Of a stretch of 49,812 nucleotides of DNA, positions 38,900-49,812 are shown one piece after another. Source of the DNA: an uncultured Gammaproteobacteria bacterium (GTDB taxonomy: Bacteria; Pseudomonadota; Gammaproteobacteria; Ga0077536); NCBI GenBank assembly GCA_938075585.1, contig CALJHG010000070.1, positions 1-49,812 on the forward strand. The letters run 5' to 3'. Position 1 is the first letter of the stretch, and the number at the start of each line of letters is the position of its first letter. Under the pieces are notes generated by a model. It saw nothing but the letters and a program-made list of their open reading frames with translations. It did no database searches and had not been told where the DNA came from. The translations under genes and the position numbers were made by a program.

Positions 38900-39760
38900 T
38901 TGATGAAAAAAATAAATTTGTCCGAAGTTTCACGAAACCTTAGGTCCATTATGCGACTGGTTCCAAGCTATCTCAAGATGGAGAAACCTCCTAAGGAACT
39001 CCTCGTTGACAGCCTGCGTGAAGCTGAGTCGAACAGCGTAATTGAGCCTGATACCGTAGCCATGATGGAGGGAGCGTTATTGGTTTCTGATATGCAGGTT
39101 AGAGACATTATGATTCCTAGATCTGAAATAGTTTTCATTGAGGAAAATTCTAAACCAAGCAAAATTTTGTCAAAAATAATTGAAAGTGGACATTCTAGAT
39201 TCCCAGTCTTCGACGAGGAGCACGAACGAATAGTTGGAATATTGTTAGCTAAGGATTTGCTATCACTCGCTATAGACAATGCGGATGATTTTTCTATACG
39301 CGAAATTATTCGTCCCGCGGCGTTTATTCCGGAAAGTAAAAGACTAAATGTTTTGTTGAGGGAATTTCGTTCTGGAAGAAACCATCTTGCGGTGGTTGTA
39401 GACGAGTATACTAGTATCTCGGGATTAGTCACTATAGAGGATGTCATAGAGCAGATCGTCGGAGAGATTGATGATGAGCACGATCTTTTAGAGGAGGATA
39501 ACATTAGAAAGCATCGTGATAATCGTTACAGCGTCAAGGCTCGAACTGGGTTAGACGAGTTCAACGAACATTTTGGAACAGACTGGAAGTCTGATGATTA
39601 TGAGACTATTGGTGGTTTAGTTATAAGTCAGTTGGGCCACTTGCCAAGACAAGGCGAAGAGTTGGAGTATATGGGATATAGTTTCCGTGTCCTTCGGGCA
39701 GACAGACGAAGAGTCAGGTTGGTACGAGTTATTCCTGCTGGTGACACTTTGCCGAATTAA
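38900..39760 (+). CDS. corC: CorC/YbeX-like CBS-domain / HlyC-CorC family protein
   Basis: VRDIMIPRSEIVFIEEN, SRFPVFDEEHERIVGILLAKDLL, LAVVVDEYTSISGLVTIEDVIEQIVGEIDDEHD, TIGGLVISQLGHLPRQGEEL. Confidence 0.93.
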   Translation: MMKKINLSEVSRNLRSIMRLVPSYLKMEKPPKELLVDSLREAESNSVIEPDTVAMMEGALLVSDMQVRDIMIPRSEIVFIEENSKPSKILSKIIESGHSRFPVFDEEHERIVGILLAKDLLSLAIDNADDFSIREIIRPAAFIPESKRLNVLLREFRSGRNHLAVVVDEYTSISGLVTIEDVIEQIVGEIDDEHDLLEEDNIRKHRDNRYSVKARTGLDEFNEHFGTDWKSDDYETIGGLVISQLGHLPRQGEELEYMGYSFRVLRADRRRVRLVRVIPAGDTLPN

Positions 39761-39809
39761 GTGTCAGACACTTTATAAGACGTGTGATCATTAATTAGCT
39801 AATAACAAT

Positions 39810-41294
39810 ATGTTTAGACTACTTTGCTCTTTTCTTCTCGGATCTGCAGCAGTTTTAGGGTTCGCACCTTTTAGCTGGTGGCCTATCGTATTTTTTTCAC
39901 TGGTGGGATTTCTACTACTAATATTATCAAGCTTTCATAAAAACGTATTTTTGTTGGGGTTGTTTTACGGATTAGGATATTTTGGTTTTGGCGTAGGATG
40001 GATTCAAGTGAGTGTCCACCAGTTTGGGATTCCGAGTTACTTTTTTTCTTACGGTGTTACTGCTTTATTAGTTATATTTTTATCCTCTTATGTTGGCTTC
40101 TTTGCAGTTTTACTTAGACTACTTTTGAATAATGGTTTTCATTTAGCGATAGCTGGCCCTGTTTTATGGCTAGCTATTGAATATCTCCGGGGCCACTTAT
40201 TCACAGGGTTTCCTTGGTTAACGTTGGGTTATAGCCAGATAGACGGACCTCTTAGTAGCTATATCCCGATAATTGGCAGTCTGGGGTGTTCATTTCTGGT
40301 TGTGTTAGTGAGTTGTTTAGCTGTTACATTAGTAAGGGTGAGAAGATTTCCCGCTATTTATCGCTTGTGCGCGCTGGTGAGTGTTTTTTGCTTAGGACTA
40401 TTGCTGCGTTTTTATGAGACGACAGAGTCTCATGGCTTTCCCCTCGATGTAACTCTCGTTCAAGGGGCTATTCCTCAAGAAATTAAGTGGCATCCTGATA
40501 TTCTACTGCCTTCGATTGAGAGGTATAGGAGTATAAGTGCCGACCATTGGGACTCCGATATTATTATTTGGCCAGAAACTGCTATTCCTGCTTTTCATAA
40601 CGAGGTTACGGAAGAATTAAAGGAGCTTGGTAGTCTTGCTTCTAAGACTGATACAAATTTTCTTCTAGGAATCCCTAGGATTAGTAACGAAAGCGGGCTG
40701 AAATATAACAGTATTGTATCGATTGGGGATGGAGAGCAAGTTTATGATAAGCGCCATTTAGTGCCCTTCGGTGAGTACTTTCCCGCAGCGCCTTACCTGC
40801 ACTGGCTACTTGATTATCTAGATATTCCTATGTCTGAGTTCAGTAGCGGAAGTTCTTCCCAAGCTTTACTTGAGTTCCCCAGTTATAAGATTGCTGTGTC
40901 AATTTGTTATGAATCGGTTTTTCCTGCTCTTATTAATCGGAAAGCCGCCGAGAGTGATTTCTTGGTAAACTTGAGTAATGATGCTTGGTTTGGCGACAGT
41001 TTGGGCCCGCATCAGCATCTACAAATTGCGAGGACACGTGCTCTCGAAACTGGTAGGTATTTAGTTCGAGCCACCAACAATGGATTGACTGCAATAATTA
41101 ATCACAAAGGTGAAGTTTTAAAGCAAGCCGCCCAGTTTGTTCCAACTTATTTGCGTGGATACGTACAGCCTAAGACGGGGGCAACTTTATACACTCGCCT
41201 TGGTGATCGTCCATTGATATACTTAGCAAGCTTTTTATTTGTGTTTAATCTGCTGTTCAAGTCTAATTTACGGTTTTATCGCTCGCGACGTTAA
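39810..41294 (+). CDS. lnt: Apolipoprotein N-acyltransferase
   Basis: GFAPFSWWP, GFPWLTLGYSQIDGPLSSYIPIIGSLGCSFLV, VQGAIPQEIKW, WPETAIPAF, YDKRHLVPFGEYFP, SICYESVFP, NLSNDAWFGDSLGPHQHLQIARTRALETGRYLVRATNNG. Confidence 0.96.
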   Translation: MFRLLCSFLLGSAAVLGFAPFSWWPIVFFSLVGFLLLILSSFHKNVFLLGLFYGLGYFGFGVGWIQVSVHQFGIPSYFFSYGVTALLVIFLSSYVGFFAVLLRLLLNNGFHLAIAGPVLWLAIEYLRGHLFTGFPWLTLGYSQIDGPLSSYIPIIGSLGCSFLVVLVSCLAVTLVRVRRFPAIYRLCALVSVFCLGLLLRFYETTESHGFPLDVTLVQGAIPQEIKWHPDILLPSIERYRSISADHWDSDIIIWPETAIPAFHNEVTEELKELGSLASKTDTNFLLGIPRISNESGLKYNSIVSIGDGEQVYDKRHLVPFGEYFPAAPYLHWLLDYLDIPMSEFSSGSSSQALLEFPSYKIAVSICYESVFPALINRKAAESDFLVNLSNDAWFGDSLGPHQHLQIARTRALETGRYLVRATNNGLTAIINHKGEVLKQAAQFVPTYLRGYVQPKTGATLYTRLGDRPLIYLASFLFVFNLLFKSNLRFYRSRR

Positions 41295-42179
41295 CCATAT
41301 AACTAATGTCAATCCCATCAACGCCCAAAAAAATGCATAAAATGCAGAGAGATTAAATTCGGGTATGAAGGGGGTGGCATGTACGAGTTGCATCGCGCCG
41401 TCAGATTCGAAATATTCTCGATTTTGGAACGGCCAAATTTTATAGAGCGAAGCAGTCAAAAATCCGCACATTACAAGCTTAAATGACGTCTGGTGTTGAT
41501 TAATCATCCACGAGAGCACTCGTGACATTGCTATGAGTCCAGTAAGAGCTCCCATAGAAAACGGTATCAGCAAATGTAAGTTAAAAGAATCCAGTGCATT
41601 TAGTACCGTAGCGTACTTTCCGATTATTAAAAGAACAAGAGATCCTGAAACTCCAGGCAAAACCATGGCGCTTGTGGCCAGCACTCCGGCCAGAAAGAGG
41701 GTAGTAGTAGTATCAGGTAGGTTGGTAGGAGCAACTGTCAAAACAAACATCCCGAATGAAAGACCGCCAAAAATGTAGCTCATTCTATAAAGTGCAGAAA
41801 CATTTGTTCCATCTTTTAACAATATAATCGCCGACCCAAGGACTAAACCCGAGAACAGTGCGTAGATAGCCTCGGGATTCGTTATAAGTAGGCCAGGTAA
41901 AGAAATTATTTTTGTAAAAAAAATAATCGCGCACACTAGACCCAAAATTAGGGGTATGAGAAAGCCAAAGTGTGGTCGACTCTGGATTTCTCTAAGATTC
42001 AGGCTTAGGCACGATTTCAACCAAATCAGGTCAAATGATTTAATGGCTTCAATAAATTGTTTATATATGCCAAGTGTAAGGGCCATAGTCCCGCCAGATA
42101 CGCCAGGGACTATATCGGCAGCTCCCATGCAAAACCCTTTAAGGCTTATACTGAGGTATTTAGTGAGAAGATTGATCAT
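41268..42179 (-). CDS. DUF368 membrane protein (PopT-like undecaprenyl-phosphate translocase family)
   Basis: FCMGAADIVPGVSGGTMALTLGIYKQFIEAIKSF and VLPGVSGSLVLLIIGKYATVLNAL repeated PGVSGG/S motifs are diagnostic for DUF368. ATG at 42179 (MINLLTKYL) preferred over track start 42206. Confidence 0.92.
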   Translation of the reverse strand: MINLLTKYLSISLKGFCMGAADIVPGVSGGTMALTLGIYKQFIEAIKSFDLIWLKSCLSLNLREIQSRPHFGFLIPLILGLVCAIIFFTKIISLPGLLITNPEAIYALFSGLVLGSAIILLKDGTNVSALYRMSYIFGGLSFGMFVLTVAPTNLPDTTTTLFLAGVLATSAMVLPGVSGSLVLLIIGKYATVLNALDSFNLHLLIPFSMGALTGLIAMSRVLSWMINQHQTSFKLVMCGFLTASLYKIWPFQNREYFESDGAMQLVHATPFIPEFNLSAFYAFFWALMGLTLVIWLTSRAIKP

Positions 42180-43209
42180 GGAATTGTTGGCTGTAGGAGT
42201 GAACAAAGTCGACTAGGTACTTGACGTTTTTCGGCGGCACTTCTGGCGTTATCCCATGACCCAGATTGAAAATGTGGCCATTCCCTATTCCATAAGAGTC
42301 TAAAATATGCTTAGCTTCCTTTTCGATTATGGTTTTTGTAGTTAGCATTATCGCTGGATCTAAGTTTCCTTGGAGCGCAACTTTATGTCCTATTATTTGT
42401 TTAGCGACTTTTATATCAGTCATCCAATCCAACCCAACACAAGTACTTCCTATACGTGAAATTTCATCCAACCACATTCCTCCGCCTTTAGTAAATACTA
42501 TGGTTGGAACTCCCGTTGGTTCGAGAGAGCGTAAAATCTTCCCCATATAATTCAAAGATAAGCTTGCATAATTAGACTCTGACAATAATCCTCCCCAGGT
42601 ATCAAATAACATGATTGCATCTGCTCCTGCTTCAATTTGCATCTTTAGGTAAGAAGTCACAGCGACGGACAACTTTTGAAGGAGCAAATGCATTGAATCA
42701 GGTTCGCTATACGATAGCTTTTTTACTTTAGCGAAGTCGCGGCTACTTCTACCTTCCACCATATACGCTGCCAAAGTCCATGGGCTACCCGCAAATCCTA
42801 TCAAAGGTGTGTCATTTAGCTCTTTTTTTACCAAAGTTATTGCTTTAGCAACATAATTTAGCTTGTCATAAGGGTCGGGCACATCGAGCTGTTTGATTTG
42901 ATTTATATTTTCGATCGATTTATTAAATACGGGACCAACATTCTCAACCAGAGAAAGTTCCAAGCCCATAGCGTCTGGAATGGTGAGGATATCAGAAAAA
43001 ATAATGGCCGCATCTAGGGCATAACGTGTCAGGGGCTGCAATGTTACCTCGCACGCGAGTTCGGGCGTTTTGCATAGTGCTAAAAAGTTTCCTGCTTTTT
43101 CTCTGGTTGACCTGTATTCTGGCAGGTATCGCCCAGCTTGGCGCATTAGCCAGATAGGGGTTTTATCAACCGGCTGTCTTTTTAACGCGCGTAAAAATCG
43201 GTCTTTCAT
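42160..43209 (-). CDS. hemE: Uroporphyrinogen decarboxylase
   Basis: PIWLMRQAGRYLPEYRSTREKAGNFL, IIFSDILTIPDAMG, GFAGSPWTLAAYMVEGRSS, LFDTWGG, FNLGHGITPEVPPKNV. Confidence 0.98.
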   Translation of the reverse strand: MKDRFLRALKRQPVDKTPIWLMRQAGRYLPEYRSTREKAGNFLALCKTPELACEVTLQPLTRYALDAAIIFSDILTIPDAMGLELSLVENVGPVFNKSIENINQIKQLDVPDPYDKLNYVAKAITLVKKELNDTPLIGFAGSPWTLAAYMVEGRSSRDFAKVKKLSYSEPDSMHLLLQKLSVAVTSYLKMQIEAGADAIMLFDTWGGLLSESNYASLSLNYMGKILRSLEPTGVPTIVFTKGGGMWLDEISRIGSTCVGLDWMTDIKVAKQIIGHKVALQGNLDPAIMLTTKTIIEKEAKHILDSYGIGNGHIFNLGHGITPEVPPKNVKYLVDFVHSYSQQFHDQSSH

Positions 43210-43240
43210 TGTTTATTTGACTAGGCGAGCTGGTTTAGCT

Positions 43241-44674
43241 TTAAACCGGAGAAGGAAGCTCCGACGAACCCATGAGAAATTTATCCACAGCGTGTGCCGC
43301 AGAGCGGCCCTCAGCAATTGCCCAGACAATGAGGGATTGGCCGTGTTGCATGTCTCCCGCAACAAAAACTTTATTTATATTGGTTTTCCATTCCTTGTCT
43401 CTTTTTACATTGCCACGCTCGGTTAACTCAATGCCTAGTTCAGAGATCACTCCTTTCTTTTCTGGGCCCGTAAATCCCATTGCAAGGAAAGCTAGGTCAC
43501 ATGGGATTTCATACGCTGTTCCCTTTTTCTCCTTAAAACCTTCATTTGTTTTTTCTACTTCTATGAGCTCTATACCAGTTAATTGTCCTTTTTGATTGCC
43601 GATAAAACGTTTTGTAGAAATAGAATATTTGCGTTCGCCACCTTCTTCGTGCGCAGATGCGACACGATAAATTTGTGGCCATTCCGGCCAAGGATTTTTT
43701 TGATCTCGTTTTTGCGGCGGCATTGGCATTATCTCGAGACTAGTTACCGATATCGCACCTTGACGGTGCGCTGTTCCAAGACAGTCCGCACCAGTATCGC
43801 CACCACCGATTATCACGACATTCTTGTCTTTCGCGTCAATCTGCTTACTCTTCGTAACAGAGTCGCCTTCACATAGTTGGTTTTGGATCGGCAAATAGTC
43901 CATAGCGTAGTGAATGCCTGTAAGTTCTCTACCAGGGACTGGTAAGTCCCTCGAAATCGTTGAGCCACCGGTAAGTAAAATAGCATCAGAACTTGCTAGT
44001 AGATCTTTTACATCTACATTTACGCCAACATTGGCATTAATTTTAAACTTCACACCTTCAGCCTGCATCTGGGTTATTCGCCGATCGATTAGATGTTTTT
44101 CCATTTTGAATTCCGGAATGCCGTATCTGAGTAGTCCGCCAATTCTGTCATTTCTTTCAAACACTGTGACGTTATGTCCTGCGCGACAAAGTTGCTGAGC
44201 GGCCGCTAGCCCTGCAGGACCTGAACCAACTATAGAGATATTTTTCCCAGTTAATACTTCCGGAATCTCTGGCTTGATCCAACCCTCATCAAATGCACGA
44301 TTAATGATGGCGAGTTCAACACCTTTAATCGTCACGGGTTCATCATTAATCCCAAGAACGCATGACCCTTCGCACGGAGCTGGACACAGTGTTCCTGTGA
44401 ATTCAGGGAAATTATTGGTCGCGTGAAGTCTGATTATCGCTTGTTTCCAATGATCTTTATAAACCAGATCGTTCCATTCAGGGATAAGATTGCCCAATGG
44501 ACAACCTTCATGGCAAAAAGGAATTCCACAGTCCATACATCGGCTAGCCTGCTGGTTAAGAGCACTCTTTGAGTAGTCCGTCACTACCTGTTTGAAGTCC
44601 TTAAGACGTTCGTTTACCGGTCTGTAAGGCTGATTTTGCCTCTTAGTTTCGATAAATCCAGTGACTTTACCCAT
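43241..44674 (-). CDS. gltD: Glutamate synthase small subunit
   Basis: [99 protein letters not shown]. Confidence 0.96.
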   Translation of the reverse strand: MGKVTGFIETKRQNQPYRPVNERLKDFKQVVTDYSKSALNQQASRCMDCGIPFCHEGCPLGNLIPEWNDLVYKDHWKQAIIRLHATNNFPEFTGTLCPAPCEGSCVLGINDEPVTIKGVELAIINRAFDEGWIKPEIPEVLTGKNISIVGSGPAGLAAAQQLCRAGHNVTVFERNDRIGGLLRYGIPEFKMEKHLIDRRITQMQAEGVKFKINANVGVNVDVKDLLASSDAILLTGGSTISRDLPVPGRELTGIHYAMDYLPIQNQLCEGDSVTKSKQIDAKDKNVVIIGGGDTGADCLGTAHRQGAISVTSLEIMPMPPQKRDQKNPWPEWPQIYRVASAHEEGGERKYSISTKRFIGNQKGQLTGIELIEVEKTNEGFKEKKGTAYEIPCDLAFLAMGFTGPEKKGVISELGIELTERGNVKRDKEWKTNINKVFVAGDMQHGQSLIVWAIAEGRSAAHAVDKFLMGSSELPSPV

Positions 44675-47600
44675 TCATAGCCTCCAGAATTGCGTCTTCT
44701 TCAGATAATCCAGAATCTAGTGCGGCTTCAATATTTTGGAGCACGCGTTTATAGTCTTTTGGCATGACTTTAATAAAATCATTCGTAGTAGAGGGCCAAG
44801 TTTCTAGCATTTTGATGGCAACTGTACTACCGGTATACTTGGCATGGTTGTCAATTAAATTCTTTAACATATTTTGATCATCAATTTGGAGAGGTTCTAG
44901 CAGAATCATTTCCATATTACAGCGCGATTGGAATGTTTTATCAGGATCATATACAAATGCTACTCCCCCTGACATTCCAGCACCAAAATTCCTACCGGTT
45001 CGCCCTAAAATAGCTATAATTCCGCCTGTCATATATTCGCATCCATGGTCTCCGATACCTTCAATAACCGCTTTAGCTCCGCTATTTCTGACAGCAAATC
45101 GTTCTCCTCCGATTCCTCTGAAATAAGCCTCTCCATCGGTTGCACCATAAAGCGCCACGTTACCTATAATAATATTATCCTCAGCAATAAAAGTTGACTT
45201 CTTATCCGGATAAACCACTATTTTACCACCTGATAATCCTTTTCCTATGTAGTCGTTGGAGTCTCCTTCAAGGTGCATAGAAATTCCTTTAGGTATAAAT
45301 GCAGAAAAGCTTTGACCTGCTGAACCTGTAAAATGCAATTTTATAGTGTCTTCAGGTAAGCCAGTTCCTCCATAACGCCGAGTGATTTCCGATCCAAGTA
45401 ACGTACCCACTGTCCGATTAATATTGCGTATATCGAGGGAAATATTCACAGGGATTTGTTGTTCTATCGCTTTTTTGCATAAAGGAATGATTTTAGTTCT
45501 ATCAAGCGACTTATCTAGATTATGATCTTGAGAACAGGTATTTCTGAGGGGGCTACCGTTGTTTTCTACCTTGTGAAGTATTGGCGAAAGATCGAGACCC
45601 TCTGCTTTCCAATGCTCGGTTACCATGACAGTATCGAGTAGGTCTGATCGCCCCACTAAATCTTCTACCCGCCTGATACCAAGCGAAGCCATGTATTCTC
45701 GCATTTCGGTTGCAATATAACGGAAAAAATTCTCTACAAATTCAGGTTTGCCCGAGAATTTCTTTCTGAGCTGGGGATCTTGAGTGGCGACTCCCACCGG
45801 ACAAGTATTAAGGTGACAAACTCTCATCATAACGCATCCCATAACCACCAACGGAGCGGTCGAGAAGCCGTATTCTTCGGCTCCTAGCATGGCTGCAATA
45901 ATACAGTCGCGTCCAGTTTTCATTTGACCATCTACTTGAACAACCACTCGATCACGCAAATTGTTTAAAATAAGAGTTTGCTGTGTCTCTGCGAGTCCTA
46001 GTTCCCAAGGTACTCCCGTGTGTTTTAGAGATGTCACAGGAGACGCCCCCGTCCCACCATCGTAACCCGATATTAGTATGACATCCGAGAAAGCCTTTGC
46101 GACTCCTGCCGCAACCGTTCCTACTCCTACTTCGGAGACTAATTTAGTATGGATACGTGCATTAGGATTAGCGTTCTTTAGGTCGTGTATTAATTGCGCT
46201 AAATCTTCTATCGAATAAATATCGTGGTGAGGTGGAGGTGATATTAGACCTACTCCTGGAGTAGAGTGGCGCACTTTTGCAATCCATGGGTATACTTTAT
46301 GGCCCGGCAATTGACCGCCTTCGCCCGGTTTCGCGCCCTGAGCCATTTTTATCTGGAGATCGTCAGCATTCACCAAATATTCGCTCGTCACTCCAAAGCG
46401 TCCAGACGCTATCTGTTTAATCGCACTTCTTTTAGAGTCTCCATTTTTATCAACTGAGAATCTTTTTGGATCTTCACCACCTTCTCCGGTGTTCGATCTT
46501 CCACCTACTCTATTTAAACCTATTGCAAGTGTTTCATGTGCCTCGCTACTGATTGACCCGTATGACATTGCACCGCTGTGAAATCTTTTCATGATAGATT
46601 CTTCGGACTCAACTTCAGAGAGATCTATTGGTTCGACGATCTTCCGGAACTTGAAAAGACCGCGTAGAGTTGATCTGTTCTCACTTTGATCGTCGACAGC
46701 ACGAGTATATTCTTTGAAGATCGAGTATTGTCCTGAACGAGTAGAATGCTGCAGTTTGAAGACTGTCTCGGGATTGAATAAATGGTGTTCACCGTCCCGT
46801 CTCCATTGATACTCGCCACCAGACTCGAGTTCTAAGTTTTTTACGGTTCTGCTGGGCCAAGCTTTACTGTGGCGTAATTTTAACTCATTCTCTATTACCT
46901 TTAAGTTAACACCGCTAATTTTTGACGAAGTTCCGGGAAAATATTTTTCAACCAACTCATTATCTAGCCCCACGGCTTCAAATATTTGCGCCCCCTTGTA
47001 AGACTGTATAGTCGAAATTCCCATTTTAGACATTATTTTGATGAGTCCAGTGTTGATTGCTTTTACGTAGTTCTCAATCGCTTTTACATAGGGGTCACAA
47101 TTAACAGCATTAATACTGATGATATTGTCTGCCAGCATTGTTTCGATGCTATCCATCGCTAGGTAGGGATTAATTGCATCCGCTCCAAAACCTAAAAGCA
47201 CCGCGAAGTGGTGGACCTCTCGGGGTTCTCCTGACTCTATTATGAGACCTACCTTGGCTCGATTTCCAGTTTCAACTAAGTACTGGTGTACTTTCGAGAC
47301 GATTAAGGCTGAAGGAATTGCCGTTCTATTTTCTCCAACATTTCTGTCCGATAATATTATGTATCCGCACCCCTCCGTTGCGGCGGTATCAGCAGTCATT
47401 GCGATTTCATCAATTACTTTCTCTATGTTGCCATCCAGTGAATATGTTATATCGATTTTTTTTGTTGAGAACACTGCTGTAGAAACTTCGCTCAGCGTAG
47501 CTAAATCTTGATTTTTTAAAATCGGAGAATCTAAGAAAAGCCGCGAGCAGTTGTTTTGGCTATAAGCCAGTAAATTATGTTCAGGCCCGACGAATAGCGA

Positions 47601-49253
47601 TACTTGAGTAACTAGTTTCTCTCTTATGCCGTCGAGAGGTGGATTAGTTACTTGGGCGAATAACTGTTTAAAGTAGTCGTACAGTAATCTAGGGCGATTA
47701 GACAATACGGCGAGCGCAGTATCAGTTCCCATTGAGCCGATCGCCTCACTACCATTTTCCGCCATAGGGCTAATAAGCATTCGGAGATCTTCCTGTGAGT
47801 AGCCGAAGTTCGCCTGATACTCAACTAAAGTTCGCGAAATAATTGAATCAGGTGCTTCAGCCTGAGGCAGGTCATCAAGACATATTTTGGAATCCTCAAG
47901 CCATTTTGCGTAAGGATATTGGTTAATATATCTTTCCTTAAGTTCAGCATCTTCTATTATTCGGCCTTCTTTAGTGTCGACAAGAAAAATGCGTCCAGGC
48001 TGGAGTCGGCCTTTATATTTTATATTTTCGGGCGGCAGTTGAAGTACTCCCGCCTCTGAAGCCATTATTACGACATCATCATTTGTGACGTAGTAGCGGC
48101 TGGGCCGCAAGCCATTCCGATCTAAGATTGCTCCTATTGATAATCCATCAGTGAAAGAAATTGATGCAGGGCCGTCCCATGCCTCCATCATACATGAATG
48201 GTACTCATAGAATGCCTTGCGGTCTTTGTCCATGGCATCATGCCCGCTCCAAGCTTCTGGTACCATCATCAAGATAGCTAAGGGGAGCGGTCGACCTGCC
48301 ATGTGCAAGAATTCCAAGACTTGATCAAATGATGCAGTATCAGAATTTCCTTCCAGAACGATAGGGAAAAGTTTTTCAAGATCATCACCTAAAAGGCTAG
48401 ATTCACACAGCGCTTCCCGCGCTTTCATCCAGTTACTATTGCCCTTGACCGTATTGATTTCACCGTTGTGCGCGATAAATCTAAATGGTTGGGCCAAAGG
48501 CCATGACGGAAACGTGTTAGTTGAGAACCGTTGGTGGACCAGTGCTAGTGCGGTTTTTATCCTAGGATCTTTTAGATCAGGGAACACTACCTCGAGTTGA
48601 TCTCCAATTAACATTCCTTTATAAACTAGTGTTTTGCAAGAAAGACTCGGTAAATAAAAAGAACTCTTTTGGGAGAGATTTCCACTCCAGATCACATGCT
48701 CCGCAGTCTTTCGAATGACATAAAGTTTTCGTTCAAAATCCTCAATATTTCTACAAGCAGGATCTTTGCCGATAAATATCTGTGTGAAATATGGACGAGA
48801 CGAACGGGCGATATGACCGAGACAGGCGTCATCGGTAGGTACATTCCGTAGGCCCAGAAATTGCTGATTTTCACGTTTAATAATAGTTTTGATTTCTTTA
48901 AGGCACGCATCTTTCTCACCTGCGTCGTTGGGAAGAAATATAAAGCCTGTTCCGTAGTGGCCTTCCGGCGGTAAATTTATATCTAAGAGGCTCGCTTCTT
49001 CTCTAAGGAATTCGTCAGGTATCTGGATCAGTATGCCTGCCCCATCACCGGTGTTAGTTTCCGAACCTGTGGCGCCTCTATGTAACAAATTCTTAAGTAC
49101 AGTCAGCGCTTCACTAACTATTTGGTTAGATTTTATTCCTTTTATGTTGGCAACAAATCCGAGACCACAGGAGTCATGTTCGTTACTATCATCGTACAAG
49201 CCAACGCTTTGTGGGCGGCCGGTATGCGGGAATTTTGATTTAACATGGCTCAT
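44667..49253 (-). CDS. gltB: Glutamate synthase large subunit
   Basis: 1528 aa; N-terminal class II GATase ([14 protein letters not shown]), [33 protein letters not shown] domain ([12 protein letters not shown]-like [14 protein letters not shown]), [43 protein letters not shown], beta-helix C-terminus. Confidence 0.98.
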   Translation of the reverse strand: MSHVKSKFPHTGRPQSVGLYDDSNEHDSCGLGFVANIKGIKSNQIVSEALTVLKNLLHRGATGSETNTGDGAGILIQIPDEFLREEASLLDINLPPEGHYGTGFIFLPNDAGEKDACLKEIKTIIKRENQQFLGLRNVPTDDACLGHIARSSRPYFTQIFIGKDPACRNIEDFERKLYVIRKTAEHVIWSGNLSQKSSFYLPSLSCKTLVYKGMLIGDQLEVVFPDLKDPRIKTALALVHQRFSTNTFPSWPLAQPFRFIAHNGEINTVKGNSNWMKAREALCESSLLGDDLEKLFPIVLEGNSDTASFDQVLEFLHMAGRPLPLAILMMVPEAWSGHDAMDKDRKAFYEYHSCMMEAWDGPASISFTDGLSIGAILDRNGLRPSRYYVTNDDVVIMASEAGVLQLPPENIKYKGRLQPGRIFLVDTKEGRIIEDAELKERYINQYPYAKWLEDSKICLDDLPQAEAPDSIISRTLVEYQANFGYSQEDLRMLISPMAENGSEAIGSMGTDTALAVLSNRPRLLYDYFKQLFAQVTNPPLDGIREKLVTQVSLFVGPEHNLLAYSQNNCSRLFLDSPILKNQDLATLSEVSTAVFSTKKIDITYSLDGNIEKVIDEIAMTADTAATEGCGYIILSDRNVGENRTAIPSALIVSKVHQYLVETGNRAKVGLIIESGEPREVHHFAVLLGFGADAINPYLAMDSIETMLADNIISINAVNCDPYVKAIENYVKAINTGLIKIMSKMGISTIQSYKGAQIFEAVGLDNELVEKYFPGTSSKISGVNLKVIENELKLRHSKAWPSRTVKNLELESGGEYQWRRDGEHHLFNPETVFKLQHSTRSGQYSIFKEYTRAVDDQSENRSTLRGLFKFRKIVEPIDLSEVESEESIMKRFHSGAMSYGSISSEAHETLAIGLNRVGGRSNTGEGGEDPKRFSVDKNGDSKRSAIKQIASGRFGVTSEYLVNADDLQIKMAQGAKPGEGGQLPGHKVYPWIAKVRHSTPGVGLISPPPHHDIYSIEDLAQLIHDLKNANPNARIHTKLVSEVGVGTVAAGVAKAFSDVILISGYDGGTGASPVTSLKHTGVPWELGLAETQQTLILNNLRDRVVVQVDGQMKTGRDCIIAAMLGAEEYGFSTAPLVVMGCVMMRVCHLNTCPVGVATQDPQLRKKFSGKPEFVENFFRYIATEMREYMASLGIRRVEDLVGRSDLLDTVMVTEHWKAEGLDLSPILHKVENNGSPLRNTCSQDHNLDKSLDRTKIIPLCKKAIEQQIPVNISLDIRNINRTVGTLLGSEITRRYGGTGLPEDTIKLHFTGSAGQSFSAFIPKGISMHLEGDSNDYIGKGLSGGKIVVYPDKKSTFIAEDNIIIGNVALYGATDGEAYFRGIGGERFAVRNSGAKAVIEGIGDHGCEYMTGGIIAILGRTGRNFGAGMSGGVAFVYDPDKTFQSRCNMEMILLEPLQIDDQNMLKNLIDNHAKYTGSTVAIKMLETWPSTTNDFIKVMPKDYKRVLQNIEAALDSGLSEEDAILEAMNG

Positions 49254-49474
49254 ATTTTATTGACGAAATCTCCAACTTTTTCATCTGCTTACACCGCAGC
49301 AAATAACGCACGCTAGCTTTGGCCGGCGAAAGTTTTTAACAAAATTAAGGTTAATTAGTACTTTATTTTTGATAACCTAAACTGATCATTTCACAGGCGA
49401 ATCCTACATAAATGAATTCGACCGAGTGAAACTTTGTATCCTCTCATTTTATAAGATCTAGCCCTTGATGTCAT

Positions 49475-49529
49475 GTTGATACATACATGTCATAAAAGTC
49501 CTACGTATGAGGGGTTCACTTGTATCAAC
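49475..49529. repeat. Perfect 9-bp inverted repeat GTTGATACA ... TGTATCAAC (37-nt spacer) in the aroB-gltB gap
   Basis: Arms at 49475-49483 and 49521-49529 read directly; a nested CATAC/GTATG pair lies at 49482-49486 / 49505-49509 but overlaps the outer arm. Confidence 0.55.
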
Positions 49530-49607
49530 GATTAAGGGTTTAATTTAAAAAATAAATCTACAATTTATACAGAAGATAGCAACAAATAGCGATTTTTGTC
49601 ACCAATT

Positions 49608-49812
49608 TTAACGATTATCGTAGTTTTTTAGAGTTGTCATTAACACTTCGTTCGGATATTCGTCGGTTATGAAGGCTTCGCCTAAACTTTTTAACAAAAC
49701 TAGTCGGATGTTATTGTTAAGATTTTTTTTGTCCCTGCTCATGAGGTCTAAAAAATCTTGCGGTTTCATTGTGTTGGGTGGTTCAGTCGGTAAGCTAAAT
49801 TTTTTTAATAAT
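49608..49812 (-). CDS. aroB: 3-dehydroquinate synthase, C-terminal fragment (gene continues beyond window)
   Basis: Minus-strand translation LLKKFSLPTEPPNTMKPQDFLDLMSRDKKNLNNNIRLVLLKSLGEAFITDEYPNEVLMTTLKNYDNR* matches the AroB C-terminal pattern (DFLDLMxRDKK...IRLVLLxxLGxAxxTD). Not in the ORF track. Confidence 0.85.
   Translation of the reverse strand, partial: LLKKFSLPTEPPNTMKPQDFLDLMSRDKKNLNNNIRLVLLKSLGEAFITDEYPNEVLMTTLKNYDNR

Noticed and set aside
38968-39504. 178-aa minus-strand ORF opposite corC
   Set aside because: Antisense shadow of a conserved CBS-domain gene; Ser-rich composition is typical of such shadows.
46266-47511. Plus-strand ORFs opposite gltB
   Set aside because: Antisense shadows within one intact 1528-aa gltB.
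1-49812. CRISPR arrays, transposons/IS elements, prophage, toxin-antitoxin or defence islands
   Set aside because: No regularly spaced repeats, transposase/integrase motifs or recognisable defence genes were seen on reading the ORFs and gaps.

Overview
Ordinary-density gammaproteobacterial chromosome segment (roughly 40% GC by eye, short intergenic gaps, many 3' overlaps) made almost entirely of housekeeping genes. I see no mobile elements, CRISPR arrays, prophage, toxin-antitoxin or defence genes. From left to right it carries: tatC (5'-truncated by the window), rpiA / ilvA, a VOC protein, trpC-trpD-trpG-gph-rpe, queG, a PerM/AI-2E-type permease, dapA-bamC-MBL hydrolase, der-bamB-yfgM-hisS-rlmN-ndk, an Fe-S assembly operon (iscR, A-type carrier, sufB, sufC, sufD, sufS, sufT), cysE, an NTF2-like protein, valS-holC-pepA, lptG, an RDD protein, tRNA-Glu(CTC), pcnB-folK-panC, miaB-phoH-ybeY-corC-lnt, a DUF368 (PopT-like) protein, hemE, gltD-gltB and the 3' end of aroB. 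The most interesting signals are in gene neighbourhoods, not new gene families: (1) SUF genes occupy the interval between iscR and ndk where many gammaproteobacteria carry the ISC operon, preceded by a good candidate type-1 IscR site; (2) several conserved operons lack internal genes (trpE, panB, lptF, pilW/rodZ/ispG, and a damX-like gene between aroB and gltB); (3) gltB/gltD at the conserved aroB-gltBD-hemE locus look like a subfamily atypical for Gammaproteobacteria, suggesting in-place xenologous replacement. I found no convincing undescribed multi-gene system. All product calls are from reading motifs and remembered family sequences; no database search was run.
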